Below, piece by piece: positions 43,093 through 51,285 of a DNA stretch of 64,000 bases. Numbering within the stretch: the stretch's first letter is position 1; every line of letters begins with the position of its first letter. Source of the stretch: Achromobacter sp. Root83 (GTDB lineage: Bacteria; Pseudomonadota; Gammaproteobacteria; Burkholderiales; Burkholderiaceae_B); assembly GCF_001428845.1 (NCBI RefSeq), contig NZ_LMIU01000001.1, positions 744,984 to 808,983 on the forward strand, read 5' to 3'. The notes below the pieces were generated by a model, which saw only the letters and a program-made list of their open reading frames with translations, was not told the origin of the DNA and made no database searches. The position numbers and the translations under genes were made by a program.

Positions 43093-45383
43093 ACCCGGAT
43101 CAGATGCGCGACGCTTCGCTGATGGAGCTCTTCCAGCTAGAGACCCGCACGCAGGTGCAGGTACTGAACGACGGCCTGCTGGCGCTGGAACAGGACCCCA
43201 CGTCCGCGCCGCGCCTCGAGGGCTGCATGCGAGCCGCCCATTCGCTGAAGGGCGCCGCCCGCATCGTGGACCTGTATCCCGCCGTGCGCATCGCGCACGC
43301 CATGGAAGATTGCCTGGCGGCGGCCCAGGAAGGGCGCACGCGCCTGCAGGCCGCTGATATCGACGCCTTGCTGATGGGCGCCGACCTGCTGCAGCGCGTG
43401 GCCACGCCCGGCGTGACGCTGGATGTGGAGATCGACGATCTGGTGGCGCGCCTGAGCGGCGCGCCCGACGCGCCGCCCGCGCCACCGCCGCGCGCGCCCA
43501 GACCGTCGGACTTTCTGCCGCCCATCGTGCGGCTGGAGGACGAGCCGCCGGCCGTCGCGCCTGAGCCCGCGCCGGCTTCGGCGGCCGCGGCGCCCACCCC
43601 GTCGCGGCGCAGTTCGGACCGTGGACTGGGCGAAGGCGAACGCGTGCTGCGCGTTACCGCCGGCACGCTGAACAAATTGCTGGGCCTGTCCAGCGAGACG
43701 CTGGTGGAATCGCATTGGATCGGGCCTTTCAGCGCGTCGATGCTGCACCTGCGGCGCATGCAGGCGGGTGCTGCGCGCGCGCTGGACAGCGTGCGCGCAG
43801 CGCTGGCGGAGCAGCAGCTCGATGCGCGTTCGCAAGAGGCACTGGACGATGCGCAGCGCATCGTCGACCAATGCCAGCGGGAATTGACGGAACGCGCGAG
43901 CGAAGTCGACGAATTCGGCTGGCGCATGAGTCACCTGGCGCGGCGCCTCTATGACACCGCGCTGGCCTGTCGGATGCGGCCCTTCGGCGACGCGCTGAAT
44001 GGCATGGCGCGCATGGTTCGGGACCTGGGCCGTTCGCTGGGCAAGCAGGTGCGCCTGGAGGTGGAAGGCGAGGACACGCAGGTGGACCGCGACATCCTGG
44101 AAAAGCTGGATGCCCCGCTCATGCATCTGCTGCGCAACGCCGTGGACCACGGCATAGAAATGCCCCAGGCCCGGATCGACGCGGGCAAGCCGCCGGAGGG
44201 CGTGATCCGGCTGTCGGCCCGCCATGCGGCCGGCATGCTGCTGATCGAACTGGCCGACGACGGCGGCGGCATCTCGCTGGACGGGCTGCGCGTCGAGGTC
44301 GTGGAGCGCAAGCTCACCAATGCCGAGACCGCCGCGCGGCTGACCGAGCCCGAGCTGCTTGAATTCCTGTTCCTGTCCGGTTTCAGCACGCGCGACGAAG
44401 TCACCGAGATCTCGGGGCGCGGCGTGGGGCTGGACGTTGTGCAGACGATGGCGCGGCAGCTTCGCGGCGCCGTGCGGATCCACCAGCAGGCAGGCGAGGG
44501 CACGCGCTTCGTGCTGGAGATGCCCTTGTCCCTGTCGGTGGTGCGCAGCCTGCTGGTGGAAGTGCAGGGCGAGATCTACGCGTTTCCGCTGGCCTATGTC
44601 AGCCATGCGCTGCAGGTGCGGGCGCAGGACATCGAACAGCTCGAAGGGCATCAGCATTTCCGCTTCATGGGCCGGCAGATCGGCCTGGTGTCGGCGCGGC
44701 AGATTCTGCGCGCCGGCGAGCCCGCGCCGGCCGCCGAGGCGCTGCCGGTGGTGGTGGTCGGCGACCACGAGCGCAGCTACGGCATTGCCGTGGACCGCTA
44801 CGTGGGCGAGCGCACGCTGGTCGTGCAGCCGTTGGATCCGCGCCTGGGCAAGGTGCAGGACGTGATGGCGGGTTCGCTGATGGACGACGGCACGCCGCTG
44901 CTGATCCTGGACGTGGAAGACATGCTGGTGTCCGTGCAGAAACTCGTGGAAGGCGGAAGCCTGGCGCGGGTGGAGGGCGGCGGCGGGGCCACGCAGGCCC
45001 GGCGCCGCAAGCGCGTGCTGGTCGTGGACGATTCGTTGACGGTCCGCGAACTGGAGCGCAAGCTGCTGCTCAACCGAGGCTTTGACGTGGCGGTGGCGGT
45101 GGACGGCATGGATGGCTGGAACATGTTGCGCAATGAGGCCTTCGACCTTGTCGTGACCGACGTCGACATGCCGCGCATGGATGGCATCGAGCTGGTGTCC
45201 CGGATCAAGGCGGATCCCAGGCTGCAAGGCCTGCCGGTCATGGTGGTGTCGTACAAGGACCGGGAAGAAGACCGGCGGCGCGGCCTGGATGCGGGCGCCG
45301 ACTACTATCTGGCGAAGGGCAGCTTCCACGACGATGCGCTGCTCGATGCCGTGGAAGATCTGATCGGACGGGCGCGGACGTGA
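43089..45383 (+). CDS. wspE: WspE hybrid CheA-type histidine kinase with receiver domain
   Basis: 764 residues from a GTG at 43089 overlapping the wspD stop. The frame is open 207 codons further upstream, but that part is shadow of wspD. The HPt domain has phospho-acceptor His51 in AAHSLKGAARI. A proline-rich linker, the dimerisation and ATPase domains (HLLRNAVDHGIEMP, DDGGGISLDG, GRGVGLDVV), a CheW-like domain and a C-terminal receiver with Asp691 in VTDVDMPRMDG follow. It relays phosphate to WspR and WspF. Confidence 0.94.
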   Translation: MNPDQMRDASLMELFQLETRTQVQVLNDGLLALEQDPTSAPRLEGCMRAAHSLKGAARIVDLYPAVRIAHAMEDCLAAAQEGRTRLQAADIDALLMGADLLQRVATPGVTLDVEIDDLVARLSGAPDAPPAPPPRAPRPSDFLPPIVRLEDEPPAVAPEPAPASAAAAPTPSRRSSDRGLGEGERVLRVTAGTLNKLLGLSSETLVESHWIGPFSASMLHLRRMQAGAARALDSVRAALAEQQLDARSQEALDDAQRIVDQCQRELTERASEVDEFGWRMSHLARRLYDTALACRMRPFGDALNGMARMVRDLGRSLGKQVRLEVEGEDTQVDRDILEKLDAPLMHLLRNAVDHGIEMPQARIDAGKPPEGVIRLSARHAAGMLLIELADDGGGISLDGLRVEVVERKLTNAETAARLTEPELLEFLFLSGFSTRDEVTEISGRGVGLDVVQTMARQLRGAVRIHQQAGEGTRFVLEMPLSLSVVRSLLVEVQGEIYAFPLAYVSHALQVRAQDIEQLEGHQHFRFMGRQIGLVSARQILRAGEPAPAAEALPVVVVGDHERSYGIAVDRYVGERTLVVQPLDPRLGKVQDVMAGSLMDDGTPLLILDVEDMLVSVQKLVEGGSLARVEGGGGATQARRRKRVLVVDDSLTVRELERKLLLNRGFDVAVAVDGMDGWNMLRNEAFDLVVTDVDMPRMDGIELVSRIKADPRLQGLPVMVVSYKDREEDRRRGLDAGADYYLAKGSFHDDALLDAVEDLIGRART

Positions 45384-46390
45384 GAATCGGGATCGTCAAC
45401 GATATGCAGATGGCGGTCGAGACGCTGCGGCGCGCGATCGCGCTGGAGCCCGGCCTGGCGGTGGCGTGGGTGGCGTCCAACGGCCTGGAGGCCGTGGAGC
45501 AATGCGCGCGCGACCGCCCCGACGTGGTGCTGATGGATCTGATCATGCCCGTCATGGATGGTGTCGAGGCCACGCGCCGCATCATGGCGGAAACGCCCTG
45601 CGCCATCGTCGTGGTGACCGCCGACGTGGCGCGCCATACGCCTCGCGTGTTCGACGCCATGGGCCATGGCGCGTTGGACGCCGTGGACACGCCTGTGGTG
45701 GGCGGCGCGGATATGCGCAGCGCGGCGGCGCCGCTACTGCGCAAGATCCGCAACATCGGCTGGCTGATCGGCCGCTACGGCAGCCGTCCGGCCCTGAGCC
45801 CGCTGGCCAAGCCTGCGCCGCCGTCCGGCGCGCGGCGCGTGCTGGTCATCGGCGCTTCGGCGGGCGGGCCGGCCACGCTGGCTCAGTTGCTGCGCGATCT
45901 TCCGGTGGACTTTCCGGCGGGCATCGTGCTGGTGCAGCATGTGGACGCGTCGTTCGCGGCCGGGATGGCCGACTGGCTCAACGATCAGGTGTCGCTGCCC
46001 GTCAGGCTGGTGCGCGAAGGCGAACGGCCCTTGCCCGGGCAGATCCTGCTGGCGGGCACCGACGACCATCTGCAGCTTGTGGCCGATGGTACGCTGCGAT
46101 ACACGGACACCCCCAAGGAAAGCCTTTACCGGCCTTCCATCGATGTTTTTTTTCACAGCGTGGCGCAGCACTGGCGCGGCGAGGCGGTCGGGGTGCTGTT
46201 GACCGGCATGGGCCAGGACGGCGCGCGCGGGCTGAAGGCCCTGCGCGAACGCGGATGCCTGACCATCGCACAGGATCAGGCCACCAGCGCCGTCTATGGC
46301 ATGCCCAAGGCGGCCGCGGCCATGCAGGCGGCGGTGGAAATCAGGCCCCTGGAACAAATAGCCGCCCGCGTGATCCAGGCGTTTGCCTGA
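45380..46390 (+). CDS. wspF: WspF, CheB-type methylesterase
   Basis: 336 residues, GTG start overlapping the WspE stop. The N-terminal receiver has Asp53 in [13 protein letters not shown]; the usual acidic pair is Asn7-Asp8, a small departure from DD. The C-terminal esterase has the Ser-His-Asp triad: [19 protein letters not shown] and GMGQDGARG. It demethylates WspA and restrains WspR. In other species loss of WspF locks cyclic di-GMP high and gives wrinkled colonies. The reading frame is intact here. Confidence 0.94.
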   Translation: MRIGIVNDMQMAVETLRRAIALEPGLAVAWVASNGLEAVEQCARDRPDVVLMDLIMPVMDGVEATRRIMAETPCAIVVVTADVARHTPRVFDAMGHGALDAVDTPVVGGADMRSAAAPLLRKIRNIGWLIGRYGSRPALSPLAKPAPPSGARRVLVIGASAGGPATLAQLLRDLPVDFPAGIVLVQHVDASFAAGMADWLNDQVSLPVRLVREGERPLPGQILLAGTDDHLQLVADGTLRYTDTPKESLYRPSIDVFFHSVAQHWRGEAVGVLLTGMGQDGARGLKALRERGCLTIAQDQATSAVYGMPKAAAAMQAAVEIRPLEQIAARVIQAFA

Positions 46391-46424
46391 GCAGCGGGCC
46401 GCAGGCGGATATCAAGGACTTACT

Positions 46425-47438
46425 ATGCTCCCTCTCACGGACGGCACGGCCTCGGCGGATCTGAATTCGCACGGGGCGATGGTGTTGCTCGTCGATGATC
46501 AGGTCTTGGTCGGCGAAGCCATCCGGCGCGCGCTCGTGCCGGAGGCAAACATCGATTTCCACTATTGCTCCGATCCCCATAACGCCTTGAACGTGGCGAT
46601 ACAGACCCGGCCCACCGTCATCCTGCAGGATCTGGTGCTACCGGGCGTGGACGGCCTGAGCCTGGTGCGGGAATACCGCAATCACCCGGTCACGCGCGAC
46701 ATCCCCATCATCGTGCTGTCCACCAAGGAGGACCCGGCGATCAAGGGCGCCGCCTTCTCGTCGGGCGCCAACGATTACCTGGTGAAGCTGCCGGACTCCA
46801 TCGAACTGGTGGCGCGCATCCGCTACCATTCGCGCTCCTATATGGCGCTGGTGCAGCGCGACGAGGCCTATCAGGCCCTGCGCCAAAGCCAGCAGCAATT
46901 GCTGGAAAGCAATATGGAGCTGCGCCGGCTGACCAATTCGGACGGCCTGACGGGGCTGGGCAACCGGCGGTATTTCGACGAGTACCTGAACGCCGAATGG
47001 CAGCGCGCGCGCCGCGACAGCCGCGAGATCAGCATGCTGATGATCGACGTGGACCACTTCAAGTCCTACAACGACACCTATGGCCATATCGCGGGCGACG
47101 AAGCCCTCAAGCGCGTGGCCCACACCATCTTTTCGAGCTGCGACCGGTCCACCGACCTGGCGGCGCGCTTCGGCGGCGAAGAGTTCGCGCTGGTGCTGCC
47201 CGGCACGCCCGCGGGCAGCGCCCGTCTGGCCGCCGAGAAACTGCGCCGCGCCGTCGAAGCCATGCAGATTCAGCACCGGGCCGCGGGCGCCGGTGCCTGG
47301 CTGACGGTCAGCGTGGGCACGGCCACGGCGGTGCCTCATGCCGACCAGCCCTGCACCGATCTGATCCAGGTCGCCGACAGGAGCCTCTACGAGGCCAAGC
47401 GCCAGGGACGCAATCGCGTCGTGCCGGGCCAGCTTTGA
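46425..47438 (+). CDS. wspR: WspR response regulator diguanylate cyclase
   Basis: 337 residues from the ATG at 46425, with AAGGA 7 bases upstream. The receiver domain has Asp69 in [14 protein letters not shown] helical stalk (about 135-175) connects it to a GGDEF-type domain with the active site [10 protein letters not shown]. The allosteric I-site RSTD lies five residues before GGEEF. Phosphorylated WspR clusters and makes cyclic di-GMP, raising biofilm and lowering motility. It is the last gene of the operon, with 34 bases between it and wspF. Confidence 0.94.
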   Translation: MLPLTDGTASADLNSHGAMVLLVDDQVLVGEAIRRALVPEANIDFHYCSDPHNALNVAIQTRPTVILQDLVLPGVDGLSLVREYRNHPVTRDIPIIVLSTKEDPAIKGAAFSSGANDYLVKLPDSIELVARIRYHSRSYMALVQRDEAYQALRQSQQQLLESNMELRRLTNSDGLTGLGNRRYFDEYLNAEWQRARRDSREISMLMIDVDHFKSYNDTYGHIAGDEALKRVAHTIFSSCDRSTDLAARFGGEEFALVLPGTPAGSARLAAEKLRRAVEAMQIQHRAAGAGAWLTVSVGTATAVPHADQPCTDLIQVADRSLYEAKRQGRNRVVPGQL

Positions 47439-47481
47439 GACGCGGCCAGCGCCTTCGCAAGGCGTCGTGACCGCGTCGCGC

Positions 47482-47568
47482 ATTCCAATTGGCGGTCACG
47501 CCGAAGGGTATACCAGCGGCATCGCAAGTGGTGATTACGGTCACGCCGGTGGGAAATGCGCCGCTCAG
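47482..47568 (-). pseudogene. Flavin-reductase domain remnant
   Basis: Read leftward, this stretch encodes LSGAFPTGVTVITTCDAAGI followed by PFGVTANWN. This matches the N-terminal strand pair of FMN-dependent flavin reductases ('FATGVTVVTTRD-x-x-G-x-P-x-G-(L/M)T-x-N'). Only about 29 residues are recognisable; the frame then loses similarity, and no start or later domain follows. It lies immediately after the GntR stop at 47565, in the position of a further operon gene. Most of the gene has presumably been deleted, perhaps where the wsp block joins. Confidence 0.55.
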
Positions 47569-48224
47569 CCGCCCGTCTTCTTGTCCTTCCGGTGCGTCCG
47601 GAACAGGAGATGGGTGGCGGCCAGGTGGAAGCGCATGGCGATCTGCGCGCATTCGGGATCGCGGGCGCGCAGCGCGGCGATGATCTGGCGGTGGTGCTCC
47701 ACGCTGCGCAGCATGTCATCACGGCCGTAGAAGTAGAACGAGCCGATGATGATGGGCATGTCCAGCAGGTTCTCGACCATCGAACGCACCCTGGCCGACT
47801 GCGCGGCCTCCAGCAGGGTGTGGTGGAACAGGTTGTTGAAGTGCTGCACCTGGGCGATGTGATCAGGGGCGTCGGAATTGACCGCGTCGAGCATGCATTG
47901 GTTGATGCGCTCCAACTCCAGTATCTGTTCCGGGGTGGCGCGCTCGGCGGCCGCCTGGGCGGAGTAGGGCTCGAGCAGCATGCGCAGCTCGAAGGCCTCA
48001 TCGATGTCGCGGTCTTGCCAGCCAAGCACCACGGCGCCGCGCCGGCCTTCGCGCGACACCAGGCCGTCCGCGATCAGGCGTTCGATGGCGTTGCGTACGG
48101 GCGTGCGGCTGACGGAGAGCTGGCTTGCAATGTGTTCTTCGCGCAGGGGTTCGCCCGGCAGGAAGGACCCTGCCATCAAGCGGCGACGCAATTCTCCGTA
48201 TACAAAATCACTGGCGCTCGACAT
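47565..48224 (-). CDS. GntR-family transcriptional regulator with FCD domain
   Basis: 219 residues. The winged helix (about 8-70) includes 'LPGEPLREEHIASQLSVSRTPVRNAIERL' in two parts. The all-helical FCD domain has the metal-binding arginine/histidine set, 'LRMLLEPYSAQAAAERAT', 'FHHTLLEAAQS' and 'RSVEHHRQIIAALRARD'. FCD regulators sense organic acids. It is the last intact gene of a leftward operon with an RraA-like aldolase, a Bug receptor and a dehydrogenase, and it probably regulates them. Confidence 0.9.
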   Translation of the reverse strand: MSSASDFVYGELRRRLMAGSFLPGEPLREEHIASQLSVSRTPVRNAIERLIADGLVSREGRRGAVVLGWQDRDIDEAFELRMLLEPYSAQAAAERATPEQILELERINQCMLDAVNSDAPDHIAQVQHFNNLFHHTLLEAAQSARVRSMVENLLDMPIIIGSFYFYGRDDMLRSVEHHRQIIAALRARDPECAQIAMRFHLAATHLLFRTHRKDKKTGG

Positions 48225-48367
48225 GAAGGCTTGCCATTCCTGGTTCTGAACACTCGACTATACCAACGGCGGCCGGCGGCATGGCGCGCCCCGCTGGTCT
48301 GGCCCAGGCGCTTGACGAGCGAGAGCAAGAGGGCGAACCGCCGCATGGTCTGGCGCAAGGCTTAACG

Positions 48368-49042
48368 CTAGAGTCCCGAACATCCCAGGGCGCCAAGCCG
48401 GGCATCGATCCAGGAGGTGTCCAGCGTTCCGGCAGCGATATCGGCCAGCATTTTGGTCTCGAGTTCGTGCTTGGCCGACGCGGCCTGGTAGATGGCCTCC
48501 GCCTGTGCGTACGGCACCGCCAGCAGTCCGTCGTCGTCGCCGATGATCAGGTCGCCCGGGGCGATGGTCATGCCGTCGAGCGAGACGACGCAATTGATCT
48601 CGCCCGGCCCGTCCTTGTACGGCCCGCGGTGGGTGACGCCGGCGGCGTACACGGGAAACGCGCCGCGGCGGATCGTGCCGCAGTCGCGGATGGCGCCATT
48701 GATGATGATGCCCGCGATGCCGCGCGATTGCGCGTAGCTGGTCATGATCTCGCCGATGATGGCATTGGTCAGGTCGCCGCCGGCGTCGACCACGATGACA
48801 TCGCCGGGTTGCGCCAGATCCAGGGCCTTGTGCACCAGCAGGTTGTCACCCGGCCGCGTGCGCACCGTGAGCGCGGGGCCGGCCAGCGGATGGCCGTCAT
48901 GCATGGGGCGCAACCGGGCGCCGCCCGCCGTCATGCGCGACATGCAGTCGCTGACGTTGGCAACCGGAACGCGGCTGAACTTATCGACCAGTTCCTTGCT
49001 TACGGCACGCTGGCGGGGGTGGATTTCAAAGCCTATCATCAT
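48368..49042 (-). CDS. RraA / HMG-aldolase family protein (4-hydroxy-4-methyl-2-oxoglutarate or CHA aldolase type)
   Basis: 224 residues; two adjacent ATGs (49042 and 49039) share the AGGAG, and the second has the better spacing. The family core GIAGIIINGAIRDCGTIRRG carries the conserved Arg-Asp pair. 'PVANVSDCMSRM' and 'GEINCVVSLDGMTIAPGDLIIGDDDGLLAVP' (in blocks) complete the fold. Members cleave 4-carboxy-4-hydroxy-2-oxoadipate or 4-hydroxy-4-methyl-2-oxoglutarate to pyruvate, or act as RNase E inhibitors. With a carboxylate receptor and dehydrogenase beside it, the aldolase role is far more likely here. Confidence 0.88.
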   Translation of the reverse strand: MMIGFEIHPRQRAVSKELVDKFSRVPVANVSDCMSRMTAGGARLRPMHDGHPLAGPALTVRTRPGDNLLVHKALDLAQPGDVIVVDAGGDLTNAIIGEIMTSYAQSRGIAGIIINGAIRDCGTIRRGAFPVYAAGVTHRGPYKDGPGEINCVVSLDGMTIAPGDLIIGDDDGLLAVPYAQAEAIYQAASAKHELETKMLADIAAGTLDTSWIDARLGALGCSGL

Positions 49043-49074
49043 TGCTCCTGATCGCTGGGGATATGCGGTTCTGA

Positions 49075-50040
49075 TTACTGTTTGGGAATGCCGGCTTCCT
49101 GCACGACCTTGCCGAAGGCGTCGTGGTCCGCGCGATGTTGCCGCGCCAGGTCCTGCGGCGAGCCCTTCATGACGCTATAACCGGCGTCTTCCAGCTTCTT
49201 GATCAATTCCGGGTTCGATTGCACCTTGCGCAGCGTGTCATTCAGGGTGGCAATGACGTCGTCAGGCGTTTTTCCCGGCGCCATCAAGCCCCACCAGATC
49301 GACTGGTTGATGGTCTTGAAGCCGCTTTCGGGGAAGGTCGGAACGTCGGGCAAGGCAGGCGAACGCTCATTGGCGACGACGGCGAGCGCGCGGACCTTGC
49401 CGCCGCGGATTTGCGGCAGCAGCGACGCCACGGATCCCACATACATATCGATGCGCCCGCTGGCCAGGTCGGGGAATGCCTGGCTCCAGCCGCGGTAGGG
49501 CACGTGCATCAGCTCCATGTTTGCCGCCTTGCGCCACAAGTAGCCGGTCAGGTCGCCGGTGCCGCCGATGCCGGGGATGCCGAGCGAGACCTGGTTGGGC
49601 CGCGCTTGTGCGGCCTTCACCACGTCGCCCACGGTCTTGAAGGGCGAATCCGGCAGAACCACGAAGACGCTGGGCGAGGACGCCACCGGCCCCACCGGCT
49701 TGAAGTCCTTGAACGTGTCGTAGCTGAGCTTGCTGTAGAGCCAGGGGTTCAGGACGATGTTGTCGGTCTGCGCCATGACGAGCGTGTGGCCATCAGGGTT
49801 CGCGCGCGCCGTCGCGTCCAGCGCCAGGTTGCCGCCCGCGCCAGGTTTGTTCTCCACGACGATGTTCCAACCGGCTTCCTGGCTGATCGCCGATCCGATC
49901 ATGCGCGTCAGGGTATCGGTGCCGCCACCCGGGGGAAAGGGCGAAATCAGCGTGATGGGGGCCTTGCCCAGGTCGGCGGCTTGCGCGGCGGCGCAACCCA
50001 GCACCAGCGAGACGGCCAGCAGTTTTTTGTACAGTTTCAT
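49075..50040 (-). CDS. Bug-family (TctC) tripartite tricarboxylate transporter receptor
   Basis: 321 residues with a Sec signal ending AAQAADL. The family signature is complete: APITLISPFPPGGGTDTLTR, 'VVENKPGAGGNLALDATARA' and 'PDGHTLVMAQTD', then 'LMAPGKTPDDVIATLNDTLR' near the C-terminus. Bug receptors bind carboxylates through two water-bridged loops and are greatly expanded in Alcaligenaceae. No TctA/TctB membrane genes are nearby, so it must use a distant transporter or act as a sensor. Confidence 0.93.
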   Translation of the reverse strand: MKLYKKLLAVSLVLGCAAAQAADLGKAPITLISPFPPGGGTDTLTRMIGSAISQEAGWNIVVENKPGAGGNLALDATARANPDGHTLVMAQTDNIVLNPWLYSKLSYDTFKDFKPVGPVASSPSVFVVLPDSPFKTVGDVVKAAQARPNQVSLGIPGIGGTGDLTGYLWRKAANMELMHVPYRGWSQAFPDLASGRIDMYVGSVASLLPQIRGGKVRALAVVANERSPALPDVPTFPESGFKTINQSIWWGLMAPGKTPDDVIATLNDTLRKVQSNPELIKKLEDAGYSVMKGSPQDLARQHRADHDAFGKVVQEAGIPKQ

Positions 50041-50129
50041 TGTCTTCCTCTCATGTTCTATTTCGGATTGGGACTGCGCTCTATGGCGCAGTTGGCGCTG
50101 TCGGGGGTTGTCGGGGGTTGTCGGGTCTA

Positions 50130-51005
50130 TCAGGCCTGGCGGGCCAGCGTGCTCAGCCAGGCAAGGCGGGCTTCCACGGAATCCGGCACCTCGGCCTGGC
50201 CGTTCGCGCGCGCGGCCTCGATGCCTCGCGTGGTTCGCTCAAAGAGCTGTTCGACGCCGTTCAGCACCAGCGGCTCCAGGCCGGCTTCGTGCAATTGGTC
50301 ACGGGCTTCGCGCACTTCGGCCAGCCGGCGCGGCGCGTGCAGGACATGCGAGCGGACGAAGGAATCCATGAAGGCCGTGAGCGGCGTGCGGTCGATATCG
50401 GCCAGCACTTCGTAAAGGGACGCGCGCAGGCCCATGCGCTCGGCCGCCACCATGCATTCGACGGCCAGGCTCTCCATGCCCTTGGTCATCACGCTGCGCA
50501 GAAGCTTCAGGCGCACGGCGTCACCCGGGGTGCCGTCGATGATGCGCACGGGCGCGCCCGCGCTTTCAGCCAGCGCGGTCACTGCCTGCGCCCCGTGACC
50601 CGCACAGAGGAGCGGCGTCTTCTCCGCCAGCAGGGCAATGGCGCCCATGATGGCCACGTCCATGAATTCGATCGGCCAGGCGGCGGCAGCGGTCGCCGCG
50701 GCCTGCATGTCCGGGGCGCCGGCAGTGGTGAAGTCCGCGTAGACGGCGCCCGAACGCATGTGGGGAAAACTTTGCCGCGCGACTTGCGCCGCGTTGTAGC
50801 CATACACCGCCGACACGACGACGTCAGCCTCCGACAGCCACGGCCCGGGCTCGGCGTGCAGGCTGGCGCCCGCGGCCTGGGCGCGCGCGCGCATCTCGCT
50901 GTCTTGCCGCAAGTCGCAGATCCCCACGAACGTATGTCCGGCCGCTGTCCAGGCGCGGGCGTAGCAGTGCCCGACTTCGCCACATCCAATCAACGCGATC
51001 TTCAT
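50130..51005 (-). CDS. NAD(P)-dependent dehydrogenase of the 3-hydroxyisobutyrate type with DUF1932 domain
   Basis: 291 residues from the ATG at 51005; a GTG four codons upstream is less likely. The Rossmann motif is MKIALIGCGEVGHCYARAW, with 'ADVVVSAVYGYNAA' next. The C-terminal part 'GDAVRLKLLRSVMTKGMESLAVE' and 'CMVAAERMGL' is the DUF1932 helical domain. Such enzymes oxidise a hydroxy acid or reduce a keto acid. It is the first gene of the leftward operon. The start is preceded by AT-rich sequence with no Shine-Dalgarno. Confidence 0.88.
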   Translation of the reverse strand: MKIALIGCGEVGHCYARAWTAAGHTFVGICDLRQDSEMRARAQAAGASLHAEPGPWLSEADVVVSAVYGYNAAQVARQSFPHMRSGAVYADFTTAGAPDMQAAATAAAAWPIEFMDVAIMGAIALLAEKTPLLCAGHGAQAVTALAESAGAPVRIIDGTPGDAVRLKLLRSVMTKGMESLAVECMVAAERMGLRASLYEVLADIDRTPLTAFMDSFVRSHVLHAPRRLAEVREARDQLHEAGLEPLVLNGVEQLFERTTRGIEAARANGQAEVPDSVEARLAWLSTLARQA

Positions 51006-51015
51006 ATTTAAAAAC

Positions 51016-51115
51016 ACATAAAAAAAACAATACGTGTTTATAGGGCCCAGATTATCTTGGGAAAAGCTAGTGATTACCCGTATTTTTCAACTGTAAAAGT
51101 ACATAAAAAAAACAA
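51016..51115. repeat. Direct repeat of a 15-base A-rich motif in a divergent promoter region
   Basis: ACATAAAAAAAACAA occurs at 51016-51030 and again at 51101-51115, exactly 85 bases apart (about eight helical turns). The first copy ends 10 bases from the dehydrogenase start codon, and the second is 170 bases from the divergent PLP-enzyme gene. Phased A-tracts suggest bending or a regulator site. The remaining sequence to 51285 holds no recognisable gene. Confidence 0.6.
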
Positions 51116-51285
51116 AACTGGCTTGGGACTTGGCCGGATCCGGGTGGTCCGGGAGCACGGATTGCTCACGATCCGGCGCGCGCAGGTCACATACCGCAAT
51201 GCATAACGCGGCGCTCGGCGCTATCGTCACCGGATGCACGACGCGCCTGCCCGGTCGGCTGGAACACCAGAGAAAGAGGCACTCC

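Noticed and set aside
47451-47465. Hairpin CGCCTT-CGC-AAGGCG just after wspR as a terminator
   Set aside because: The stem is only 6 base pairs with a 3-base loop and no U-tract follows, so it is too weak to report as a feature.
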